A DNA stretch of 19,923 nt. Origin: an uncultured Clostridia bacterium (GTDB lineage Bacteria; Bacillota; Clostridia; TANB77; CAG-508). The stretch is from the NCBI GenBank assembly GCA_934167435.1, contig CAKPKZ010000013.1:1-19923 (forward strand). Reading direction: 5' to 3'. The translations under genes and the position numbers were made by a program. Shown here one piece after another: positions 9,541 to 16,477 of the stretch (the first letter of the stretch is position 1; each line of letters starts with the position of its first letter). The notes under the pieces were generated by a model, which was not told where the DNA came from, searched no databases, and saw only the letters and a list, made by a program, of their open reading frames with translations.

Positions 9541-9598
9541 AAATTTCCACTCCTTGCAATTTGTTTTACACTTATTTTTTGCAAGTTGTGGAAATTTT
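9538..9598 (-). promoter_or_regulatory. Leader hairpin enclosing the ribosome binding site of the glucan synthase gene
   Basis: Read as mRNA, AAAATTTCCAC (9598-9588) is perfectly complementary to GTGGAAATTTT (9550-9540). Inside it TTGCAA (9584-9579) pairs with TTGCAA (9559-9554). A 3x3 internal loop separates the two helices and the apical loop is 19 bases. The 3' strand contains the Shine-Dalgarno AAGGAG, and the last pair uses the first base of the TTG start codon. Five U residues follow the outer helix, so it could also act as a weak terminator for the glycosylase gene upstream. Seen directly: the pairing. Inferred: translational or attenuation control. Confidence 0.6.
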
Positions 9599-9623
9599 AT
9601 GCACTTTATTTATAAATTATATT

Positions 9624-10490
9624 TTATGCTTCTCTTCTCCAATAAAATAAATATTGTTGTGCTATTCCAGATAAATTACCAAATTTATTTTTGGCAATAT
9701 TTTCAATTTCTTTTTTACTAATTTTAGTTTCATCTTCTTGTTTTATGTACAAATCATTCATAACTCTTCTTACCCATACATCGATAGGAAACACATCAAA
9801 CCTTTTTAATTCTGAAAATAATAATATACAATCAGCAACTTTTGGTCCTACACCCGAAAGTTTTAACAACTCTTCTCTAACTTTATTAGTATTATTTTCC
9901 TGTTTTAACATCTCTAAATTAACCGTCTTATTTAAAACCATTTGCGTAGTTTCAAAAATTCTAACATCTCTAAACCCTAAACCTAAAGTTCTATATTCAC
10001 TAACAGTAACATTTTTTAATTGTTCTGGCGTTGGAAAAAAATTATATTTTTTTCCATTCCATTCTACTTTATTCCCATATTTTTCGCAAAGGCTTTCTAT
10101 TATTTTTTTTATTCTTGGAATGTTATTATTTGCAGAAATTATAAAAGATATTATAGTTTCCCATAAATCCTGGTTTAAAATTCTAATTCCACTACCATAT
10201 TTTATGCTCTCTTTTATATTGTTATCAACTTTTGATAATGTGCTTTTTATTTTGTTATAATCTCTTTGCATATCAAAATAATTATATACAGTTTCTTTTA
10301 TATTCTCCTTACATATTCCTTTAAATACTATTTGATTTTTTATGCATTTTACATTTAAAACATTTTCTCCAAATACTCCTGTATAACTATTATCTTCATT
10401 TTTATTCCATCTAAAACATTGACCACATTCAAATATATCCTTTAATACAAATGAATCATAATTTTCTAATATAAATTTTTGTTCTTTCAT
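9624..10490 (-). CDS. OGG1/AlkA-like DNA glycosylase (HhH-GPD)
   Basis: A 288-residue base-excision repair enzyme, most like 8-oxoguanine DNA glycosylases of the OGG1 type: removes oxidised guanine and cleaves the abasic strand through a lysine Schiff base. Residues about 1-100 form the OGG N-terminal domain with the diagnostic GQCFRW at 23-28. Residues 105-285 form the HhH-GPD fold. The hairpin LSGVGPKVADC (211-221) carries the catalytic lysine K217, and PIDVWVRR carries the catalytic aspartate D237. No iron-sulfur cysteine cluster is seen at the C-terminus, as expected for this branch. ATG start with GGAG eight bases upstream; its own promoter is likely (TATAAT at 10520-10525). AlkA-type 3-methyladenine activity cannot be excluded, but both the GQCFRW and GVGPKVADC motifs favour OGG. 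Confidence 0.9.
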   Translation of the reverse strand: MKEQKFILENYDSFVLKDIFECGQCFRWNKNEDNSYTGVFGENVLNVKCIKNQIVFKGICKENIKETVYNYFDMQRDYNKIKSTLSKVDNNIKESIKYGSGIRILNQDLWETIISFIISANNNIPRIKKIIESLCEKYGNKVEWNGKKYNFFPTPEQLKNVTVSEYRTLGLGFRDVRIFETTQMVLNKTVNLEMLKQENNTNKVREELLKLSGVGPKVADCILLFSELKRFDVFPIDVWVRRVMNDLYIKQEDETKISKKEIENIAKNKFGNLSGIAQQYLFYWRREA

Positions 10491-10519
10491 AATTTTCTCC
10501 TATAAATTCTTATACTTTT

Positions 10520-10548
10520 ATTATACTATATTTTTATATTTTTTTAAA
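10520..10548 (-). promoter_or_regulatory. Candidate promoter of the DNA glycosylase gene
   Basis: TTTAAA (10543-10548) and a perfect TATAAT (10520-10525) are separated by 17 bases on the minus strand. The -35 overlaps the last codons of the YitT gene. The -10 is strong and the -35 poor. Confidence 0.5.
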
Positions 10549-11220
10549 TCCTAATCCTACTACTTCTCTAGAATTTGTAATAATTATAAAACTTTGAGGA
10601 TCTATTTTTCTTGCTGTGTCTTTTACTTTTGCAACATCCCCCCTTGAAGCAGCACACATTAGCACTAACCTCCTTTGTCCTGTATACATCCCTTTTCCAT
10701 ACAACCCAGTTGTTCCTCTTTGAATTGTATTTCCTATCTCTTGTGCTATTTGTTCATTTTTGTAAGATATAATAATTATTAATTTAGTAAAATATATTCC
10801 TTCAAATAATATATCTATTATTTTCCCCATTAAATATATTGCAATTGCAGAATATAAACCAATTTCTATTTCATGGAAAAATATAATATTTAATGTTACT
10901 ATAACAATATCCATAACAATTATTATATTGCTCATTCTTATATTAGGATTATAGCTCTTTACTATATTACTTACTAATTCAGATCCGCCAGTTGATGCAT
11001 TTACCTTTAAAATAATTGCCGTTCCTATTCCGATTATTATTCCACCATAAATGCATGCCAAAAATCTATCTTGTGTTAATGGTGGAAGTTTATCAAAAAA
11101 ATCTATAAATACAGACAATGCTATAGAACCTGTTATAGACTTAATAAAAAAACTTTTCCCTAATCTTATCATTGCTAAAATAAGCAATGGTATATTTAAA
11201 AATAAAATTGTGCTTCCCAT
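10534..11220 (-). pseudogene. YitT family membrane protein, C-terminal part (frameshifted)
   Basis: A 228-residue frame holding most of a YitT family (DUF161 plus DUF2179) protein, an integral membrane family of unknown substrate. The first visible block is NIPLLILAMIRLGKSF, followed by hydrophobic helices. The segment GIIIGIGTAIILKVNASTGG is the typical second half-repeat. The C-terminal soluble DUF2179 domain begins at RGTTGLYGKGMYTGQ and ends at VVGLGFKKI. The ATG at 11220 is not a natural start: the family sequence extends upstream in this frame to about 11269 (GFAGIATITYYLLKIP) and then continues in another frame (11395-11141). Removing one G from the GGG at 11270-11272 gives LSSGGFAGIA and a protein of about 287 residues, normal for the family. 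Confidence 0.88.
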
Positions 11221-11395
11221 TGGAATTTTTAATAAATAATAAGTTATTGTTGCAATTCCAGCAAATCCGCCCAGAAGATAATTGATTTGGTAATAAAAAT
11301 AAAGATACTCCTACTGCCATAATAGCAGCTCCAATTATTGTTCCTAACAATTCTATTATCATTTTTTTTATATGATATTTCTCATCCAAATACAT
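11141..11395 (-). pseudogene. YitT family membrane protein, N-terminal part (frameshifted)
   Basis: The true start of the YitT gene. The 84-residue frame begins with ATG after AAAGGTGAT and encodes the first membrane helix (ELLGTIIGAAIMAVGVSLFL) and then LPNQLSSG, the conserved 'LxPNxxxSGG' turn. Past position 11270 the residues (RICWNCNNN onward) have no family character and are frameshift readthrough. The remainder of the protein is encoded one frame over. One extra G in a run of three explains the break. The leader carries a hairpin whose 3' arm includes the ribosome binding site. Confidence 0.85.
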
Positions 11396-11397
11396 AA

Positions 11398-11440
11398 AAA
11401 ATCACCTTTATTACAATTATCTGTAAATACTGGTGATTTT
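11398..11440 (-). terminator. Hairpin between the radical SAM and YitT genes: terminator-like and overlapping the YitT ribosome binding site
   Basis: On the minus strand AAAATCACC (11440-11432) pairs with GGTGATTTT (11406-11398), with an inner TTACA/TGTAA helix (11426-11422 with 11415-11411). Six U residues follow GGTGA, and the stem begins nine bases after the radical SAM stop codon: classic intrinsic terminator geometry. The same 3' arm is also the YitT Shine-Dalgarno (AAAGGTGAT) and ends two bases before the ATG. It must therefore be read through for YitT to be made, and when folded it hides the ribosome site. Could be an attenuator or simply a shared terminator. Confidence 0.6.
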
Positions 11441-11449
11441 ATACATTTT

Positions 11450-12508
11450 CTATACTTTTTGTACGAAATCTTCATATGTCTTTAATACTTCCACTTTAGA
11501 TTTTCCCTGTTTTATACTTTCATCTTGTTTTACTATTAAATCAACATCATATGTATCTTTTAGTTTTAAAATATTTTCTTTTTTATGCCCAATTACATTA
11601 TTTACATCTATTGGGTTAACTGTTACTTGTACTTCTTTAACTTTCACATTTAATTTTTTTATTTTCCCTACAATTGCCTCATACCACATGCCAGACTCTA
11701 CTAATTGTCTAAATGCTGGATGAAATGGCCCTGCAACTACTTGGCTATTATTACTTCCTGGTTCTGAAATCTCGTCTGTGTTTTGTAGTCCAATTCTTAT
11801 AACTTCTATTTTATTGTCTGCAAACATTCGAACTAATTCTTCACATATTTCTACTGCTTGTACTAATGGTAATGGCTCATATACACCCTCTTGGTATTCT
11901 TTTTCTAATTTAGTACCTTTAACAACTAAAACAGGATAAATTCTTACCATTTTAGGCTTTAATTTTATTAATGCTTTAGCAGTGTTTAGTTCATCTATTT
12001 TTGTACTTTCTGGAAGTCCAACCATCATTTGATGTCCTAAATTAAACCTAAACCATCTTATTAATTTAGAAGCTTTTTTTACATCTTCAAATGTATGTCC
12101 TCTTCCTGACCTTTGCAATACATAGTCATTTGCTGATTGAACTCCTAATTCTATTGTTTTTACTTTATACTTTTTTAATCTTTTTAATATTTTTCTATCT
12201 ATATAATCTGGTCTAGTAGAAATTCTAATACTATTAATTTTACCATCTTTTATATATTTATATGCTTCCCCCAATAGCTCTTCTTGTTTTTCTACCTCTA
12301 TTGCTGTAAAACTTCCTCCAAAAAAAGCAACTTCTTTATTTGCATCTTTATCTTTTATATTTTCTAGGTAATAATCTATTATTTTCTTTACGTCATCTTT
12401 TGTAATATTCTTTTTTTGACCACTTATTGATTTTTGATTGCAAAATATACAGTCATTTGGACATCCTAAATGTGGTACAAATATTGGAATAACATATTGT
12501 TTTTTCAT
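11450..12508 (-). CDS. Elp3-like radical SAM protein
   Basis: A 352-residue radical SAM enzyme. The CxxxCxxC cluster motif is CPNDCIFC (C16, C20, C23), binding a 4Fe-4S cluster that cleaves S-adenosylmethionine. It is followed by the AFFGGSFTAI glycine-rich SAM segment, SIRISTRPDYI and ELGVQSANDYVL, and then the QMMVGLP and VRIYPVLVVKGT strands. The pattern is that of the Elp3/YhcC-like family commonly found beside rnc in Clostridia. There is no acetyltransferase domain, unlike true Elp3. The substrate is unknown; RNA modification is suggested only by the Elp3 relation and by rnc next door. ATG start with AGAGGTGA nine bases upstream and 19 bases after the rnc stop, so it is probably co-transcribed with rnc. 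Stop codon TAG. Confidence 0.88.
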   Translation of the reverse strand: MKKQYVIPIFVPHLGCPNDCIFCNQKSISGQKKNITKDDVKKIIDYYLENIKDKDANKEVAFFGGSFTAIEVEKQEELLGEAYKYIKDGKINSIRISTRPDYIDRKILKRLKKYKVKTIELGVQSANDYVLQRSGRGHTFEDVKKASKLIRWFRFNLGHQMMVGLPESTKIDELNTAKALIKLKPKMVRIYPVLVVKGTKLEKEYQEGVYEPLPLVQAVEICEELVRMFADNKIEVIRIGLQNTDEISEPGSNNSQVVAGPFHPAFRQLVESGMWYEAIVGKIKKLNVKVKEVQVTVNPIDVNNVIGHKKENILKLKDTYDVDLIVKQDESIKQGKSKVEVLKTYEDFVQKV

Positions 12509-12527
12509 TTATAGATTCACCTCTTTA

Positions 12528-13202
12528 TTATTTTAAATTTTCTAAAGCATTATGTGCAGCATCCATTTCTGCTTTTTTCTTGCTTGTTCCTGCTCCTTTG
12601 GCTAAATATTTACTATTACATCTTACTTCTGCTTCAAATTTTTTATTATGATCAGGTCCTACTTCACTTATAATTTTATACTCTATTTTAACCTCTCCAT
12701 GTTGTTGCAGTTTTTCTTGTAATACAGTTTTATAATCTTTATCTCCCACATTTTTAGTTGCAATTTCTATTTCTTCTTTTAAATTAGAAATTATAAACTT
12801 TCCTGCTTCTTCTAGTCCTCCGTCTATATAAATCGCTGCAATTACAGCTTCTACACTGTCTGCTAAGATAGCCGGTCTATTTCTTCCACCTGTATTTACT
12901 TCTGACTTTCCAAGATATAAGTAACTTCCAAAATTACGTTTTTGTGCTATTTTGTATAAACTCTTTTCACATACTACTGTTGCTCTAACTTTAGTCATTT
13001 CTCCTTCTTTTAGTTTTTTATAATTATTATAAATATAATCACTTGATATAAACTCTAATATACTATCTCCTAAAAATTCTAACTTTTCATTGCTTGGTAT
13101 GTTATGTTCATATGCGTATGATGTATGTGTTAAAGCATTTTTTAATAGCTCTTTGTTTTTAAATTTATATTCTATTTCTTCCTCAAATTCTTCTAGATTC
13201 AT
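12528..13202 (-). CDS. rnc: Ribonuclease III
   Basis: A 224-residue double-strand-specific endoribonuclease that processes rRNA precursors and structured mRNAs in the cytoplasm. The RNase III signature NEKLEFLGDSILEF spans 38-51 with metal ligands E42 and D46. The second catalytic block LADSVEAVIAAIYID has D115 and E119. Residues 156-224 form the double-stranded RNA binding domain, starting DYKTVLQEKLQQHG and ending in the KKKAEMDAAHNAL helix. Length is normal for the family. ATG start with AGAGG upstream. It follows a gap of 77 bases after the helicase gene that contains a promoter-like element, and leads directly into the radical SAM gene. All catalytic residues are present. Confidence 0.97.
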   Translation of the reverse strand: MNLEEFEEEIEYKFKNKELLKNALTHTSYAYEHNIPSNEKLEFLGDSILEFISSDYIYNNYKKLKEGEMTKVRATVVCEKSLYKIAQKRNFGSYLYLGKSEVNTGGRNRPAILADSVEAVIAAIYIDGGLEEAGKFIISNLKEEIEIATKNVGDKDYKTVLQEKLQQHGEVKIEYKIISEVGPDHNKKFEAEVRCNSKYLAKGAGTSKKKAEMDAAHNALENLK

Positions 13203-13229
13203 ATTTATGACCTCTCATTATTTTTTCAT

Positions 13230-13258
13230 ATTTTATCACAAAATTAAATAAAAAACAA
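13230..13258 (-). promoter_or_regulatory. Candidate promoter of rnc-radical SAM unit
   Basis: TTGTTT (13253-13258) and TAAAAT (13230-13235) lie 17 bases apart on the minus strand, about 27 bases before the rnc start. Spacing is ideal and the hexamers are near consensus. Confidence 0.5.
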
Positions 13259-13279
13259 TGAATTTTTAGTATTATTATT

Positions 13280-14857
13280 TTAAGTTTTTGCTACTTCTAT
13301 ATTGCATTTTCTGCCTTTTATTTCTTTTCCTTGCATATCTTTTAATACTTCATTTACATATTCTCCTGGAATTTCTACAAAAGAATATTTATCTAAAATT
13401 TTTATTTTTCCAATTTCACTTCCAGAAACAATAGTATTAGATGAAATACTACCAATAATATCTTTATTTTTTATACTATCCATTTTTCCAACTGTTATAA
13501 ATAATTTTACCATCTCTTCTTTAGAATATTGTTCATTAGAAGTTTCTGTATTCTCACTATTTTTGTTTAACATTTCTAATAATGCCATTGCTACTGCTTT
13601 TTCATCGTTTTTTTCTAATAGTTTTAATAAAATTTTCTCATTTTTCTTATTTTCCATACATTTTTTATTATCTATAATCTCTTGAATTTCTTCAATTATT
13701 TTATCGTCTTTTATCTTGCTTATTTGCTCTTTTGTTGGTAACTTTCCTTGTAGTATTTTTGTATTTGCATATTTTTCTATTCCTTTTATTTTGTTTCTTT
13801 CTCTTCCAACAACAAAAGTATATGCCTTTCCACTATTACCATTTCTTCCCGTTCTGCCTATTCTATGTACATAGTATTCCTCTTCTTGTGGTATATCATA
13901 ATTTATTACTAATTCTAACTCGTCTACATCAATTCCTCTAGCGACTACATCTGTTGCAACTAATATCTTAAATTCACCTTTTTTTAATCTATTTATTATT
14001 CTTTGTCTTTGTGTTTGCTTTATATCTCCATGTAAACACTCTGCTTTATACCCATTATGCTTTAATACCTCTATCAAATTATCTGCTTTCTTTTTAGTAT
14101 TACAAAAAATTACGGCTTTTTTAGGATTATTTAAATCAATTAACCTCATTACAATTTCATCTTTCATTCCTTGTTTTAATTCCAAAGAAATTTGTTCAAT
14201 TTTATCTACCGTTAATTCTTTCGCTTTTATTTTTATATTTACTGGATTTGTTAAATATTTTTTTGCAATATTTAAAATTCTTTCATTCATTGTTGCAGAA
14301 AACAAAACCGTTTGCCTTTGTGATGGTACATCTGAAAGAATTTTATTTATATCTTCCTCAAATCCCATGTTTAACATTTCATCTGCCTCGTCCAAAACCA
14401 CCATTTTTACGTCATTTAATTTTAATGTTTTTCTTCTCATATGATCCATAACTCTTCCTGGTGTTCCAACTATTATTTTTATTCCTTTTTTTAATGCTCT
14501 TATCTGCTTTTCTATTTGTTCCCCACCATAAATAGCAAGGCAGCTAACCCCTTCTTCGTATTTAGTAAACTTTCTTATTTCTCCTGTAATTTGCAAAGCC
14601 AACTCTCTTGTTGGGCATAATATCATAGCCTGAACATTCTTGTTTTTTTTGTCTATTTTTTCTATAATTGGCAAACTATATGAAGCTGTTTTTCCTGTTC
14701 CTGTTTGTGATTGACCAATTAAGTCCCTTCCTTCTAATATCTTTGGTATTGCTTTTTCTTGTATTGGAGTAGTATTTTCATACCCTGCATCTACTAAAGC
14801 TTTTTTTATATTTGTTGATAAATTTAATTCTTCAAATTTTATATTTTTTTCTTCCAT
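13280..14857 (-). CDS. DEAD-box RNA helicase with DbpA-type RNA-binding domain
   Basis: A 525-residue ATP-dependent RNA helicase of the CshA/DeaD/DbpA group, acting on structured RNA, ribosome assembly or mRNA decay. Visible motifs: Q motif around residues 14-33, Walker A QTGTGKT at 51-57, PTRELA at 82-87, TPGR at 132-135, DEAD at 156-159, SAT at 187-189, ATDVVARGID at 301-310 and HRIGRTGR at 331-338. Residues about 365-450 are a charged helical linker. Residues about 455-525 form a DbpA-like RRM fold (the MDSIKNKDIIG and SFVEIPGEYVNEVLKDMQG segments). Assignment to DbpA itself, which targets 23S rRNA hairpin 92, is uncertain because many Clostridial helicases share this tail. Its start lies two bases after the stop of the membrane protein gene, with the ribosome site AGAGGAA inside that gene, so translation is probably coupled. 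Confidence 0.95.
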   Translation of the reverse strand: MEEKNIKFEELNLSTNIKKALVDAGYENTTPIQEKAIPKILEGRDLIGQSQTGTGKTASYSLPIIEKIDKKNKNVQAMILCPTRELALQITGEIRKFTKYEEGVSCLAIYGGEQIEKQIRALKKGIKIIVGTPGRVMDHMRRKTLKLNDVKMVVLDEADEMLNMGFEEDINKILSDVPSQRQTVLFSATMNERILNIAKKYLTNPVNIKIKAKELTVDKIEQISLELKQGMKDEIVMRLIDLNNPKKAVIFCNTKKKADNLIEVLKHNGYKAECLHGDIKQTQRQRIINRLKKGEFKILVATDVVARGIDVDELELVINYDIPQEEEYYVHRIGRTGRNGNSGKAYTFVVGRERNKIKGIEKYANTKILQGKLPTKEQISKIKDDKIIEEIQEIIDNKKCMENKKNEKILLKLLEKNDEKAVAMALLEMLNKNSENTETSNEQYSKEEMVKLFITVGKMDSIKNKDIIGSISSNTIVSGSEIGKIKILDKYSFVEIPGEYVNEVLKDMQGKEIKGRKCNIEVAKT

Positions 14858-14859
14858 AT

Positions 14860-15891
14860 TTATTCCTCTTCTTTAATATTTTCTTCTTCTTTCTTGCCTT
14901 TAAGTGAAATTACTGTTACAAATATTCCAGTTATTAAAACAAATAAATAAAAACTAACTCCTCTATTTAATAACATTGCACCACTTATTATATTACTTGG
15001 AAAAACAGATTTAAATAATGACATAAATCCACCTTCTGTTACTCCTACTGCTCCTGGAGATGGTATTCCAGATACTGTAGCATATAGTACTGATTGTAAT
15101 GTTATAATTTGAGCTATATTATACTCACTAAATCCAAATGAACAATATATCCAATATGGTATACTATAATAAATCATAACTTGAACTAATGTTGTAAAAA
15201 GTATTTTTACCATTAAAAACTTATTTTCTTTTATATAATTTGCACTACCTTGATATTTACTTAATTCACTTTCTAACTTTTCTTGTTTTTTATCTATATT
15301 TTTTATTTTAAAAAATTTCAATACTTTTACTGCAAATCTAACTAGCCCTTCTGATAGTCTTTTTGAAAAAATTCCTATTAGTAAAAGTGCTAATGCACTT
15401 AAATTAAGACTCACTCCAATTATAAAAAAGCACCATAGTCCAGTATTTAAATGTTTCATATTTAAACATACACTAATAAAAGCTGCTGATAATGTTATTA
15501 TTTGAAAACTACATAAGTTTATTAATAATGCTAATGTAGAATTGGCTACAGAAATTTTATCTTTATACATATAATATATTTGCATTGGTTGCCCTCCACT
15601 TGCAGCAGGTGTTATTGAACTAAAGAAAAAACCTATTAAAGCATATTTTATGTTTTTCATAATACTACTCTTCTCTTTTAATACTTTAAGGGTTCTTCCT
15701 AAATTTATACCTTCTAATAAAAGATACAAACACATACATATTATAGCTATAATAACATATTGTATTTTAACACTTTTTACTACATTATATATGTCTAATA
15801 TATTTTGATCTTTTAAAATCATGTAAAATGTTAAGCCTATTAACAAAATAAAAATTATTAAGTTCTTAAATATTTTTTTTGACTTCTCCAT
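14860..15891 (-). CDS. Lysylphosphatidylglycerol synthase transmembrane-family protein (UPF0104/YbhN type)
   Basis: A 343-residue polytopic membrane protein of the LPG_synthase_TM family (PF03706), which resembles the flippase half of MprF but lacks the lysyl-transferase domain. About eight hydrophobic segments are visible, starting at residues 9-26 and 44-60. Family landmarks are SSITPAASGGQPMQIYYM at 91-108 and SGIPSPGAVGVTEGG in the C-terminal third. The C-terminus is a short charged tail rich in Lys and Glu. A role in lipid or glycolipid translocation is likely from family knowledge, but the substrate cannot be told. ATG start with a mediocre ribosome site (GGAATGAG). It is preceded by a strong promoter and followed with a 2-base gap by the DEAD-box helicase. 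Confidence 0.88.
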   Translation of the reverse strand: MEKSKKIFKNLIIFILLIGLTFYMILKDQNILDIYNVVKSVKIQYVIIAIICMCLYLLLEGINLGRTLKVLKEKSSIMKNIKYALIGFFFSSITPAASGGQPMQIYYMYKDKISVANSTLALLINLCSFQIITLSAAFISVCLNMKHLNTGLWCFFIIGVSLNLSALALLLIGIFSKRLSEGLVRFAVKVLKFFKIKNIDKKQEKLESELSKYQGSANYIKENKFLMVKILFTTLVQVMIYYSIPYWIYCSFGFSEYNIAQIITLQSVLYATVSGIPSPGAVGVTEGGFMSLFKSVFPSNIISGAMLLNRGVSFYLFVLITGIFVTVISLKGKKEEENIKEEE

Positions 15892-15940
15892 ATCTCATTC
15901 CAATCTATATTTATTTAGTCTTCTTTTTAGACTTATTATA

Positions 15941-15970
15941 ATTATACTACATTACTTACGTTTTTGCCAA
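15941..15970 (-). promoter_or_regulatory. Promoter of the membrane protein-helicase unit
   Basis: TTGGCA (15965-15970) and TATAAT (15941-15946) are 18 bases apart on the minus strand, about 50 bases before the start codon. Five of six and six of six bases match the vegetative consensus. It begins only about ten bases past the terminator of the tRNA-Cys upstream. A short inverted repeat, AGTCT/AGACT at 15917-15933, falls in the leader. Confidence 0.7.
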
Positions 15971-15980
15971 TAAAGCATAT

Positions 15981-16024
15981 AAAAAACGATAAAAAGTTGA
16001 TCTGTCAACCATTTTATCGTTTTG
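15981..16024 (-). terminator. Intrinsic terminator of tRNA-Cys copy 1
   Basis: On the minus strand AAAACGATAAAA is perfectly complementary to TTTTATCGTTTT, with an inner GTTGA/TCAAC helix and a four-base loop, followed by further T residues. It sits five bases after the encoded CCA of the tRNA. The near-symmetric A and T flanks mean it may also stop transcription from the other direction. Confidence 0.85.
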
Positions 16025-16028
16025 TTTA

Positions 16029-16102
16029 TGGAGGCACCTATCGGAGTCGGACCGATCATCAGAGTTTTGCAGACTCGTGCCTTACCGCTTGGCTAAGGTG
16101 CC
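16029..16102 (-). tRNA. tRNA-Cys (GCA), copy 1
   Basis: A 74-base cloverleaf including encoded CCA. Acceptor stem GGCACCT pairs with AGGTGCC, discriminator U73 as expected for Cys, D arm GCCA-AGCGGTA-AGGC, anticodon loop CTGCAAA giving GCA, and T arm ATCGG-TCCGACT-CCGAT. The top pair of the anticodon stem (27-43) is a C-U mismatch. T-loop position 55 is C rather than U. It differs from the second tRNA-Cys only at the 4-69 acceptor pair (A-U here). Confidence 0.95.
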
Positions 16103-16111
16103 TTTTAATAC

Positions 16112-16142
16112 ATTATATGCGTAATATTTTATCTTATTACAA
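16112..16142 (-). promoter_or_regulatory. Candidate promoter of tRNA-Cys copy 1
   Basis: A perfect TATAAT (16112-16117) lies nine bases before the tRNA 5' end. The best -35 is TTGTAA (16137-16142) at a long 19-base spacing. The upstream terminator behind tRNA-Cys copy 2 makes a separate promoter for this copy plausible. Confidence 0.5.
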
Positions 16143-16227
16143 AATTTTAAAATTTGTTTTTTGTTTTAAAAATTTCAATATAGCTAAAATGGTTAAAACA
16201 GGGATATTAAAATTCTGCTCAAAAATA

Positions 16228-16269
16228 TAAAAAACGCGAAAATGTTCACATTTCACCACTTTCACGTTT
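16228..16269 (-). terminator. Intrinsic terminator of the tRNA-Gly/tRNA-Cys unit
   Basis: On the minus strand AAACGTGAAA (16269-16260) pairs with TTTCGCGTTT (16241-16232) with one U-G wobble, and the loop is 18 bases. A run of T residues follows (TTT then ATATTTTT). It starts about five bases beyond the CCA of tRNA-Cys copy 2. Confidence 0.75.
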
Positions 16270-16274
16270 AATAT

Positions 16275-16348
16275 TGGAGGCGCCTATCGGAGTCGGACCG
16301 ATCATCAGAGTTTTGCAGACTCGTGCCTTACCGCTTGGCTAAGGCGCC
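16275..16348 (-). tRNA. tRNA-Cys (GCA), copy 2
   Basis: A 74-base tRNA including encoded CCA, with acceptor GGCGCCT/AGGCGCC, U73, anticodon GCA in loop CTGCAAA, and T loop TCCGACT. Identical to copy 1 except that pair 4-69 is G-C instead of A-U. It lies 12 bases downstream of tRNA-Gly and is probably processed from the same transcript. Confidence 0.95.
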
Positions 16349-16360
16349 ATTTTATATTTT

Positions 16361-16434
16361 TGGAGCAGGTAACGGGAATCGGACCCGTAACTTAACCTTG
16401 GCAAGGTTATGTTTTACCACTAAACTATACCTGC
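16361..16434 (-). tRNA. tRNA-Gly (GCC)
   Basis: A 74-base cloverleaf including encoded CCA. Acceptor GCAGGTA/TACCTGC, U73, D arm GTTT-AGTGGTA-AAAC, anticodon stem TAACC/GGTTA with loop TTGCCAA (anticodon GCC), variable loop of four, and T arm ACGGG-TCCGATT-CCCGT. All stems pair fully. T-loop position 55 is C, as in both tRNA-Cys genes nearby. Confidence 0.95.
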
Positions 16435-16448
16435 ATAAAGCAATTATT

Positions 16449-16477
16449 ATAATAACAAAAATGAGCCATATTGTCAA
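16449..16477 (-). promoter_or_regulatory. Promoter of the tRNA-Gly/tRNA-Cys unit
   Basis: A perfect TTGACA (16472-16477) and TATTAT (16449-16454) are 17 bases apart on the minus strand, with the predicted start a few bases before the tRNA-Gly 5' end. The -35 lies in the loop of the topA terminator hairpin, and the spacer is its 3' arm and U-run. Confidence 0.75.

Noticed and set aside
9691..10260. 189-codon plus-strand open frame
   Set aside because: Opposite the DNA glycosylase gene, which carries complete catalytic motifs; shadow frame.
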